Origin: Mucilaginibacter rubeus
GTDB taxonomy: Bacteria; Bacteroidota; Bacteroidia; Sphingobacteriales; Sphingobacteriaceae
Length of the DNA stretch: 64,000 nucleotides
Reading direction: 5' to 3'
Assembly (NCBI RefSeq): GCF_003286415.2
Contig: NZ_CP043450.1
Coordinates: 7,254,001 to 7,318,000, forward strand
A program made the translations under genes and the position numbers. Each line of letters begins with the position of its first letter. Within the stretch, counting starts at the first letter, position 1. The notes beneath the pieces were generated by a model, which did no database searches, was not told the DNA's origin, and was given only the letters and a program-made list of their open reading frames with translations. Shown piece after piece: positions 43,243-50,422 of the stretch.

Positions 43243-44847
43243 ATGCAAATCAAGCAAGGTGAGTCTGCTATGGGCAATCTCAACCTGAAAAAATATTTTT
43301 TGTCCAAAAACTTAAAAAGGGACATTCCGTCAAGTCTTGTAGTATTCCTGGTGGCATTGCCGCTGTGTTTAGGTATAGCGCTGGCATCGGGCGCGCCACT
43401 TTTTGCCGGCCTGTTAACAGGTATTATTGGCGGGATAGTGGTGGGTACGCTTAGCGGCTCGCAATTGAGCGTTGCCGGTCCGGCGGCTGGTTTAACAGTA
43501 ATTGTACTTAACGGAATTACATCATTAGGTGCTTACGAAACCTTTTTGCTGGCCCTGGTGATTGCCGGTGCTTTCCAGATTATACTGGGTATAATCAAAG
43601 CCGGCACTATCGCCAATTACTTCCCGTCATCAGTTATTGAGGGAATGCTTGCGGCCATCGGGATCATTTTAATCATGAAGCAGTTTCCGCACGCGGTTGG
43701 CTATGATGCCGATTTTGAAGGTGATGAAGGCTTTAGCCAGGTTGACGACCATAATACTTTTTCGGGTATAACGCGGGCCTTTGCCCGCATCAATTACGGC
43801 GCGGTGATCATAGCACTGGTTTCTTTGGCATTTATGATCTACTGGCCGAAGTTTAAAAAGTTGGCCGTAGTTCCTGCTCCTTTATTGGTAGTACTGGCCG
43901 GCATAGGCTTAAGTCTTGCCTTTTCGGGAACAGGCCTTGCCTTGCTTGATAAGCAGTTTGTACGTATTCCGCTGGTAAACAGCAGCGCCGAGTTTTTCGG
44001 GCTGTTTAAATCGCCGGATTTTAGCCAGATAGGCAACAAACAGGTTTGGATAACAGCTGTCACTATTGCCATTGTGGCCAGCCTGGAAACCTTGTTAAGC
44101 CTTGAAGCTGTAGATAAAATAGATCCTATTAAACGCATATCGCCAACCAACCGCGAACTACTTGCTCAAGGTGCGGGCAATATAGTGAGCGGTATGCTTG
44201 GCGGCTTACCCATGACCGCGGTTATCGTTCGTTCATCGGCAAACGTAAATGCCGGTGCGCGTACTAAAATGAGCGCTATCATACATGGTATATTCTTATT
44301 GGTTGCATTATTGGCAATACCGTCTTTAATTAACCATATCCCGCTGTCGTGTCTGGCAGCGATCCTGCTGATGACTGGGTATAAACTGGCTCGTATAAGC
44401 CTTTTCAAGCACATGTGGCATCAAGGCTTGAGCCAGTTTATCCCTTTCGTAGTTACCATTGTAGCCGTTGTTATGACCGATTTGCTTATTGGTGTGGGCA
44501 TAGGTATGCTGGTAGGGATCTTTTATATTCTTCGTACTAACCTGCGTAACCCTTATTTCTATCACCTGGAGAAAAACGGCAGCAAAAAAGTTATCAGGAT
44601 TAAGCTTGCCGAGGAAGTATCCTTCCTGAATAAGGCTGCCATACAGGTAACGCTTACCAGCTTACCGCAAGGCGCCGAAGTGGTGATTGACGGATCAAGC
44701 TCAAGGTATATTGATCCTGATGTGCTGGAGATCATCCACAATTATAAGCACAATGCCTATACAAAGGGCATCATAGTGCAATTGAACGAAGTAAAAGAGA
44801 AGTACGATGTACCTCCTTTGAAAGAAATGGTTTATAACCCCAACTAA
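43243..44847 (+). CDS. SulP-family inorganic anion transporter (likely bicarbonate/sulfate)
   Basis: 534 residues. Typical SulP organisation: N-terminal SPSSLVVF-like strand, then the conserved GAPLFAGLLTGIIGGIVVGT and SGSQLSVAGPAAGLTVIVLN motif of the first half, about ten or more membrane segments, and a C-terminal STAS-like region (about 445-534, EVVIDGSSSRYIDPDVLEII). Members carry sulfate, bicarbonate or other anions. The carbonic anhydrase gene starting 12 bp downstream strongly suggests bicarbonate. The translation start at 43243 is provisional; Met10 is a possible alternative. Confidence 0.87.
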   Translation: MQIKQGESAMGNLNLKKYFLSKNLKRDIPSSLVVFLVALPLCLGIALASGAPLFAGLLTGIIGGIVVGTLSGSQLSVAGPAAGLTVIVLNGITSLGAYETFLLALVIAGAFQIILGIIKAGTIANYFPSSVIEGMLAAIGIILIMKQFPHAVGYDADFEGDEGFSQVDDHNTFSGITRAFARINYGAVIIALVSLAFMIYWPKFKKLAVVPAPLLVVLAGIGLSLAFSGTGLALLDKQFVRIPLVNSSAEFFGLFKSPDFSQIGNKQVWITAVTIAIVASLETLLSLEAVDKIDPIKRISPTNRELLAQGAGNIVSGMLGGLPMTAVIVRSSANVNAGARTKMSAIIHGIFLLVALLAIPSLINHIPLSCLAAILLMTGYKLARISLFKHMWHQGLSQFIPFVVTIVAVVMTDLLIGVGIGMLVGIFYILRTNLRNPYFYHLEKNGSKKVIRIKLAEEVSFLNKAAIQVTLTSLPQGAEVVIDGSSSRYIDPDVLEIIHNYKHNAYTKGIIVQLNEVKEKYDVPPLKEMVYNPN

Positions 44848-44859
44848 ATTTAAAAGACA

Positions 44860-45576
44860 ATGTCAACACAAGAAAATACAAACGGCAAAGCCGTAATAGA
44901 TATCAACAATATTAAACTGGCCCAGGCAAACAGCTATAACACTTTAATTAAAAATAACGCTGCCTGGGTTGAGCGCAAACTGGCCGAAGACAGCGAGTTT
45001 TTCACCACTCTGGCCAAAGGTCAAAGCCCCGAAGTGCTGTGGATAGGCTGCTCTGACAGCCGTGTGCCTGCAAACGAGGTAACCGGTACCAAACCGGGCG
45101 AGGTGTTTGTACACCGCAACATTGCCAACGTATGTGTACACTCGGACATGAACATGCTGAGCGTGCTTGACTATGCCGTGAATGTGCTTAAGGTAAAACA
45201 CGTTATTGTAGCCGGCCACTACGGATGTGGTGGTGTTGCTGCCGCTATGAGCAACAAACAGTTTGGTTTGATTGATAACTGGCTGCGCCACATTAAAGAT
45301 GTTTACCGTTTACACGCCAAAGAGCTTGACGCTATTGCTGACGAAGCCGACCGCGTTAAACGCCTGGTTGAACTGAATGTGAGCGAGCAGGTTTATAACC
45401 TGTGCAAAACCACTATTATTCAAAACGCGTGGAAAGAACGTCATGACCTTGAAGTACACGGTTGGGTAATTGACCTGGCCAGCGGCCTGGTTAAAGACCA
45501 GCAGGTTACCAGTAGCAGCCCGCATAATTTAGGCTATGTGTACGAGTTTGCTACGGATGAGGTGGCTGCACACTAA
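44860..45576 (+). CDS. Beta-class carbonic anhydrase 1
   Basis: 238 residues. It interconverts CO2 and bicarbonate. Zinc ligands are Cys64, His120 and Cys123 with the Asp66-Arg68 dyad: WIGCSDSRVPAN and VAGHYGCGGVAAAM. It has an N-terminal extension of about 13 residues relative to the second copy. It follows the SulP gene by 12 bp and is likely co-transcribed, coupling transport with conversion. About two thirds identical by eye to 46738-47394. Confidence 0.92.
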   Translation: MSTQENTNGKAVIDINNIKLAQANSYNTLIKNNAAWVERKLAEDSEFFTTLAKGQSPEVLWIGCSDSRVPANEVTGTKPGEVFVHRNIANVCVHSDMNMLSVLDYAVNVLKVKHVIVAGHYGCGGVAAAMSNKQFGLIDNWLRHIKDVYRLHAKELDAIADEADRVKRLVELNVSEQVYNLCKTTIIQNAWKERHDLEVHGWVIDLASGLVKDQQVTSSSPHNLGYVYEFATDEVAAH

Positions 45577-45639
45577 AATATAATTTGATTAGGGCTTCCG
45601 ACGCTGTAAGGGGCGAAGGGAGGTTTGATTGTTAAGTTG

Positions 45640-45673
45640 ATCCCGGTACTTAGGAAGTGGCCGGGATTTTTTT
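45640..45673 (+). terminator. Terminator after carbonic anhydrase 1
   Basis: ATCCCGG (45640-45646) pairs with CCGGGAT (45661-45667), followed by seven T. It ends the SulP-CA transcript. Confidence 0.82.
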
Positions 45674-45740
45674 GTGTCTTCGGCTAAGATATTCTTTAAA
45701 TTAATGGATGGCAGCGTAAAAAAGGTTGGGATCGCGCGAT

Positions 45741-45850
45741 TCCCCTCTTGAGAGGGGGGAGGGGTGTGTTTCGTAATGAGGTTAATGACTTGCCGACGAA
45801 ACACACCCCTGCCACCGCTCTTTCCTATAGCTCCCCCTCTCAAGAGGGGA
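45741..45850. repeat. Inverted-repeat element, family C (CCCCTCTTGAGAGGGG type)
   Basis: Left end TCCCCTCTTGAGAGGGGG, right end the reverse complement (45833-45850). Inner arms AGGGGTGTGTTTCGT (45760-45774) and ACGAAACACACCCCT (45796-45810) are perfect inverses. A single copy in this window. The CCCCTCTTGAGAGGGG type is common in Bacteroidota genomes by memory. Confidence 0.85.
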
Positions 45851-45967
45851 GTTGAAAAAAAAGTATTCCCAATCTGTTTAAAGTATTATCCGCAACATCA
45901 AACAAGCAAGTATAAACGTGGTTAAGTTTTTTGTAATTTTAAACGAAACCTCTGCCGCGAAACATTT

Positions 45968-46717
45968 ATGCTTAAAGCTGTAAAAGAACAACGTACGCTG
46001 AAAGAAAACCTGATGCTGGCTTCGTCAACCGCGTTTGTGGCCGGGGTTACTAATGTGGCGGGAATGCTGGCTTTTCTGGCCTTCACCTCAAACATTACGG
46101 GGCACGTAGCCAACCTGGCCAAGCACATTGTTGAGCAAAACTACCACCAGATGATCATTTTTGTGGTTTGGCTCATGATGTTCTTCGCCGGTGCTTTTGT
46201 ATCCAGTTTTATTATCCGTTCGTTTGAAGATAAAAGCCGCTGGAAGGCCAATTCTACGCCAATGATAGTTGAGGCCATTATTTTGCTGGCGGTAGCTATA
46301 TATGGTCATAACTTTTACCAGGAAACGCAACTGGAACGCGAGATTGTGATTAGCGCCACGTTGTTTTCGATGGGATTACAGAATAGTCTGGTTTCTAACA
46401 TTTCGGGCGGGTTGATCAAATCCAGTCATTTAACCGGTTTGTTTACCGACCTGGGCAGTGAGGTTGCCGAGTGGTTTCATCCCCGTACAAAGAACACCGA
46501 AACAGCAGGTAATAAAATATTGGTCAGGTTTACTGTACTTGGCTTTTACCTGTTTGGCGGACTGGCGGGCGGTTATTTATTTAACCTTTACGAGTTTGCC
46601 ATTTTTTATTTTATCCCGGTTATTTTGCTCACCATCATGTATTATGACGTTTCGCCGCTTGCATTGCATAAACTAAGCCGTATGTTTGCATCGGGCAAAC
46701 GCCAAACCGCATCTTAA
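45968..46717 (+). CDS. YoaK/DUF1275 family membrane protein
   Basis: 249 residues, about six membrane segments: ASSTAFVAGVTNVAGMLAFL, FTSNITGHVANLAKHIVEQN, and MMFFAGAFVSSFIIRSFEDK in the N-terminal half, then ISATLFSMGLQNSLVSNIS, a GLF/DLGSEVAEWF motif region, and FYLFGGLAGGYLFNLYEFAI. Conserved GVTN and TGHV motifs fit DUF1275. The function of the family is not established; a transport role is inferred. It lies between two carbonic anhydrase genes and 20 bp before the second. Confidence 0.85.
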   Translation: MLKAVKEQRTLKENLMLASSTAFVAGVTNVAGMLAFLAFTSNITGHVANLAKHIVEQNYHQMIIFVVWLMMFFAGAFVSSFIIRSFEDKSRWKANSTPMIVEAIILLAVAIYGHNFYQETQLEREIVISATLFSMGLQNSLVSNISGGLIKSSHLTGLFTDLGSEVAEWFHPRTKNTETAGNKILVRFTVLGFYLFGGLAGGYLFNLYEFAIFYFIPVILLTIMYYDVSPLALHKLSRMFASGKRQTAS

Positions 46718-46737
46718 AACATCAATCTTAAAAAATT

Positions 46738-47394
46738 ATGAGTTCTCAAATTCATGACACCAGTCACATCACCTACGAAGGTTTACTGGAAGGAAACAAA
46801 AAGTTTATTGAAGGCGCTTTAGCCGAAGATCCTGAATATTTTGACAAGCTTGCTAACGGTCAAAAACCGCCGGTATTATGGATTGGCTGCGCCGATAGTC
46901 GTGTACCTGCCAACCAGATCACCAATACCGCTCCGGGCGAGATTTTTGTGCACCGTAACATTGCCAACATGGTTATCCACTCGGATATGAACATGTTGAG
47001 CGTGCTTGACTATGCCGTGAATGTATTGAAAGTAAAACACGTGATTGTTACCGGTCATTACGGTTGTGGTGGCGTTAATGCTGCTATGGGTAACAACCAG
47101 TTTGGCCTGATTGATAACTGGCTGCGCCACATTAAAGACGTTTACCGTTTACATGCCGATGAGCTTGACGCCATTACTGATGAAACAGAGCGCAGTAACC
47201 GCCTGGTTGAGCTGAACGTAATAGAAAACGTAAACAACCTTTGCAAAACATCCATAGTACAAAACGCCTGGAAAAACGGCCAGGACCTTTCTGTACACGG
47301 TTGGGTTTATAGCCTCAGCACCGGTGTTATCAACGATATGAAGGTAAGTACATCCAGCAACGAGAAAATGGATGCCGTGTTTAAATTTAAATAG
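46738..47394 (+). CDS. Beta-class carbonic anhydrase 2
   Basis: 218 residues. Zinc ligands Cys51, His107 and Cys110 with Asp53-Arg55: WIGCADSRVPANQ and VTGHYGCGGVNAAM. It is paralogous to 44860-45576, with near-identical central segments (HSDMNMLSVLDYAVNVLKVK; FGLIDNWLRHIKDVYRLHA). It follows the YoaK gene with a 20-bp gap, so it is probably in the same transcript. The two enzymes may serve different conditions or compartments; neither has a signal peptide. Confidence 0.92.
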   Translation: MSSQIHDTSHITYEGLLEGNKKFIEGALAEDPEYFDKLANGQKPPVLWIGCADSRVPANQITNTAPGEIFVHRNIANMVIHSDMNMLSVLDYAVNVLKVKHVIVTGHYGCGGVNAAMGNNQFGLIDNWLRHIKDVYRLHADELDAITDETERSNRLVELNVIENVNNLCKTSIVQNAWKNGQDLSVHGWVYSLSTGVINDMKVSTSSNEKMDAVFKFK

Positions 47395-47454
47395 TCGTTA
47401 GATTCAAGAAGTCAAGAGTCAAGAAACAAGACAGAAGGACTAATATACATAAAA

Positions 47455-47536
47455 CGTCATTGCGAGGTACGAAGCAATCCCAAACTATACAGACCAGCTC
47501 TGTAGATCGGGGATTGCTTCGTGCCTCGCAATGACG
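47455..47536. repeat. Palindromic dispersed element, family A copy 3
   Basis: CGTCATTGCGAGGTACG... on the left, ...CGTGCCTCGCAATGACG on the right; the arms are nearly perfect inverses (25 bp). The flanks (about 47400-47430 and 47570-47600) also contain inverted TCAAGAAGTCAAG-type text. It lies between two convergent genes and ends in a T-run. Confidence 0.88.
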
Positions 47537-47611
47537 TTTTTATTTGAGGTCATCGATTCAAGGAAGCTCATTCTTGCTTCCTGAATCTTGACTTCCTGAT
47601 TCTATTATCAA

Positions 47612-49249
47612 CTACACTTCCTTAGCCAAAAACGGATACCTGTAATCTTTTGGCGGATCAAAGGTTTCTTTGATGGTACGAGGTGACACCCAACGTAACA
47701 GGTTGATCATTGATCCGGCTTTATCATTAGTGCCTGATCCCCTTGCGCCGCCAAATGGCTGCTGACCAACTACTGCTCCTGTAGGTTTATCATTAATATA
47801 AAAGTTACCAGCCGCGTTACGTAAACGGGTAGTAGCTTTCTCGATAGCATACCTGTCTTGGGAGATAATTGAGCCTGTAAGCGCGTAGATCGATGTTTTA
47901 TCTACAACGTCAAGGATCTCATCAAATTTATCGTCTTCGTAAACGTAAATAGTTAGTACCGGGCCAAAAAGCTCCTCGCACATGGTTACGTAATACGGGT
48001 CTTCAACTTTCAATACAGTTGGCTCAATAAACCAGCCTTGGGTTTTATCATAGTTACCGCCGGCAACAATTTCAACGCCCTCGTCGGTTTTGGCAGCATC
48101 AATGTATTTAGCCAGTTTATCAAACGATACTTCGGTGATAACGGCATTTACAAAGTTTTCAAAATCCTCTACCGGACCTATTTTAAACGATGTAATATCG
48201 CGCTGCATGTTTTCTTTTACCGCAGGCCATAATGAAGCCGGGATATACGCCCTTGAAGCAGCAGAACATTTTTGTCCCTGGTATTCAAACGCGCCACGAA
48301 CAAGTGCAGTGCTTACCACTTCGGCATTGGCGCTTGGGTGGGCAAGTACAAAGTCCTTACCGCCGGTTTCGCCTACAATGCGTGGGTAGGTTTTGTATTT
48401 GTGGATATTGGTACCGATAGTTTGCCAGATGTTCTGGAATACTTTGGTTGAACCTGTGAAGTGGATACCTGCAAAATCAGGGTGGTTAAAGATCACCTCG
48501 CCTGCAACAGGGCCATCAACATAAATCAGGTTGATAACACCATCAGGTACGCCGGCTTCTTTAAAGATCTTCATGATCACGTTAGCGGCGTAGATCTGCG
48601 GGTAAGCAGGTTTCCAAACTACTACGTTGCCCATCATGGCAGCTGATGCAGGCAGGTTGCCTGCAATAGCGGTAAAGTTAAAAGGCGTAAGCGCGAACAC
48701 GAAACCTTCCAGCGGGCGTTGCTCCACACGGTTCCAAACACCTTTGCCTGATACAGGCGGTTGTTGTTTGTAGATCTCGGTCATGTATTCTACGTTGAAA
48801 CGCAGAAAGTCGATCAACTCACAAGCCGAATCAATTTCGGCCTGGTACGCGTTTTTTGACTGACCAAGCATGGTAGAAGCATTGATCTCGGCGCGGTATG
48901 GTCCGGCGATGAGCTCCGCAGCTTTCAGGAATATGGCGGCGCGGTGTTCCCAGGCCAGGTTTTCCCAGTCGGCTTTGGCTGTAAGGGCAGCGTCAATAGC
49001 AGCAGTAACATGGCTCGCGTCACCTTCGCTGAAGGTAGCCAATAAATGTTTATGATCATGCGGCGGACGGATCTCCAACTTGGTGTTGGTACGTACTTCT
49101 TTGCCGCCAATGTACATAGGTATATCGATTTGTTGGGCACGACCAGCTTCAAGAGCTGCTTTAAGCGCCACACGCTCCAAACTCCGCGGACCGTAATTTA
49201 AGACGGGCTCATTCACCGGTGCCGGAACATTAAAAAATCCTTTAAGCAT
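47612..49249 (-). CDS. pruA: L-glutamate gamma-semialdehyde dehydrogenase (P5C dehydrogenase)
   Basis: 545 residues from the ATG at 49247-49249 (MLKGFFNVPAPVNEPVLNYG); an upstream ATG at 49291 is less likely. It oxidises glutamate semialdehyde/P5C to glutamate in proline breakdown. Aldehyde dehydrogenase motifs: VVWKPAYPQIYAANVIMKIF, the catalytic glutamate in RIVGETGGKDFVLAHP and the nucleophilic cysteine in FEYQGQKCSAASRAYIP. Length and the NYGPRSLERVALKAAL N-terminus fit the bacterial stand-alone P5CDH. No proline dehydrogenase gene is adjacent. Confidence 0.93.
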   Translation of the reverse strand: MLKGFFNVPAPVNEPVLNYGPRSLERVALKAALEAGRAQQIDIPMYIGGKEVRTNTKLEIRPPHDHKHLLATFSEGDASHVTAAIDAALTAKADWENLAWEHRAAIFLKAAELIAGPYRAEINASTMLGQSKNAYQAEIDSACELIDFLRFNVEYMTEIYKQQPPVSGKGVWNRVEQRPLEGFVFALTPFNFTAIAGNLPASAAMMGNVVVWKPAYPQIYAANVIMKIFKEAGVPDGVINLIYVDGPVAGEVIFNHPDFAGIHFTGSTKVFQNIWQTIGTNIHKYKTYPRIVGETGGKDFVLAHPSANAEVVSTALVRGAFEYQGQKCSAASRAYIPASLWPAVKENMQRDITSFKIGPVEDFENFVNAVITEVSFDKLAKYIDAAKTDEGVEIVAGGNYDKTQGWFIEPTVLKVEDPYYVTMCEELFGPVLTIYVYEDDKFDEILDVVDKTSIYALTGSIISQDRYAIEKATTRLRNAAGNFYINDKPTGAVVGQQPFGGARGSGTNDKAGSMINLLRWVSPRTIKETFDPPKDYRYPFLAKEV

Positions 49250-49337
49250 AGATGGGTAATTTATGTTGCCGCAAAGATAGGGATTTTGCAATTGAAGGTG
49301 GGATAGGGGAATGTCAAATTAATAGTAGGGAATATAT

Positions 49338-49421
49338 ATGTCATTGCGAGGCACGAAGCAATCGCACGGAAGCATTTCCGCCATGTATGGTATGCGATTG
49401 CTTCGTTCCTCGCAATGACAT
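49338..49421. repeat. Palindromic dispersed element, family A copy 4
   Basis: ATGTCATTGCGAGGCACG on the left and CGTTCCTCGCAATGACAT on the right, inverted with one or two mismatches. The centre differs from copies 1-3. Confidence 0.88.
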
Positions 49422-49487
49422 GGTTAAATAAAATTGATTTTCGAAAGTTTATTATGTTGTAAGTATCAACAGTTACCTTTAAACCAT

Positions 49488-49877
49488 ATGACCACGCTCA
49501 CCCCAATCGATCACTTCTACCTCACCAAAGAAGAACCCAACCGGAGCTGCCTGTTGGCCTTACGTGATATCATTCTGTCGTTTGATGCGGATATTACCGC
49601 CGAGTGGAAATACAATATGCCTTTCTTTTATTATAAAGGCAAAATGTTTTGCTACCTGTGGGTCCATACCAAAAAGCAGTGGCCGTTTTTAGGTATGGTT
49701 GAGGGTAAGCACCTGCACCATCCCGATTTGACATTTGAAGATCGCGCCCGGATCAAGATCATGATTTTTAATCCGGAGGAGGATTTGCCTGTTGATACCA
49801 TCCGGTTAATTTTGAATGAGGCAATTGATCTGTACAGAACAGGGTTGGTTAAATTGCCGAAGAGAAAGAAGAATTAA
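49488..49877 (+). CDS. DUF1801 family protein
   Basis: 129 residues from the ATG at 49488. The pattern TPIDHFYLTKEEPNRSCLLA, ALRDIILSFDADITAEWKYN and MPFFYYKGKMFCYLWVHTKK fits DUF1801-like proteins (small alpha/beta, function unknown). The basic KLPKRKKN tail is last. Its stop is four bases before the VOC gene. Confidence 0.8.
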   Translation: MTTLTPIDHFYLTKEEPNRSCLLALRDIILSFDADITAEWKYNMPFFYYKGKMFCYLWVHTKKQWPFLGMVEGKHLHHPDLTFEDRARIKIMIFNPEEDLPVDTIRLILNEAIDLYRTGLVKLPKRKKN

Positions 49878-49881
49878 AACG

Positions 49882-50229
49882 ATGAAACTGAAATTACTGG
49901 TTATAAGAACTGCCGATATGCAGAAGTTGGTTGATTTTTATAAGTTGCTGGGCTTTAGTTTTGATTACCACCAGCATGGTAATTCCCCGTATCATTATTC
50001 GACTACCATCGATGGAACGGTGATTGAGATATATCTGCTTACTAAAAGTCAAACAGAGGCAGATAAAAACCTTCGCTTAGGTTTTGAGCTGGATGATTTT
50101 GATGGGGCGATTGAATTATTAGAAAAGTCCGGAGTGCCGTTTGCATCCGCGCCGTCAGAAACCGATTTTGGTTTCATGGCAGTTGTTGTTGACCCGGATG
50201 GCAGAAGGGTGGAGTTGTATAAGAAGTGA
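49882..50229 (+). CDS. VOC superfamily (glyoxalase/bleomycin-resistance-like) protein
   Basis: 115 residues from the ATG at 49882. The VOC fold: VIRTADMQKLVDFYKLLGFS, VIEIYLLTKS, and the C-terminal strand VVVDPDGRRVELYKK with a conserved glutamate. VOC proteins act as isomerases, dioxygenases or drug-binding proteins; here only the fold is certain. Paired with the DUF1801 gene by a four-base gap. Confidence 0.83.
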   Translation: MKLKLLVIRTADMQKLVDFYKLLGFSFDYHQHGNSPYHYSTTIDGTVIEIYLLTKSQTEADKNLRLGFELDDFDGAIELLEKSGVPFASAPSETDFGFMAVVVDPDGRRVELYKK

Positions 50230-50244
50230 TGAAAGCATCTCCTC

Positions 50245-50346
50245 TTGTCATGCTGAACTTGTTTCAGCACCCCACAGGCTAAGTCTGCGCGTGCATGCCG
50301 GTGACCTGTCCTATGAGATCCCGAAACAAGTTCGGGACGACGAGAT
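50245..50346. repeat. Inverted-repeat element, family E
   Basis: The left end reads TCTTGTCATGCTGAACTTG and the right end CAAGTTCGGGACGACGAGA, inverse with several mismatches. An inner ACAGG/CCTGT pair is also present. Adjacent GAACTTGTTTC/GAAACAAGTTC words give the palindrome core. One copy seen. Confidence 0.7.
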
Positions 50347-50356
50347 AGGAAATAAA

Positions 50357-50388
50357 AAGCCCCGGTATTGCTGTACAATACCGAGGCT
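50357..50388. terminator. Terminator for leuS (and the VOC gene)
   Basis: AAGCCCCGGTATTG pairs with CAATACCGAGGCTT with one mismatch around a CTGTA loop; A-rich and T-rich flanks on both sides allow bidirectional use. Confidence 0.75.
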
Positions 50389-50422
50389 TAAATTTTAAAG
50401 TGCCTCCGCCAGTCGGCGGATG

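Larger units (their letters stand above)
45577..45967. other. Intergenic region with terminator and palindromic element
   Basis: 391 bp. It contains the terminator at 45640-45673 and the inverted-repeat element at 45741-45850. A minus-strand open frame across the element is not a gene. Confidence 0.6.

Noticed and set aside
45589..45843. Minus-strand open frame
   Set aside because: It runs through the terminator and the family C inverted repeat and has no protein-like features.
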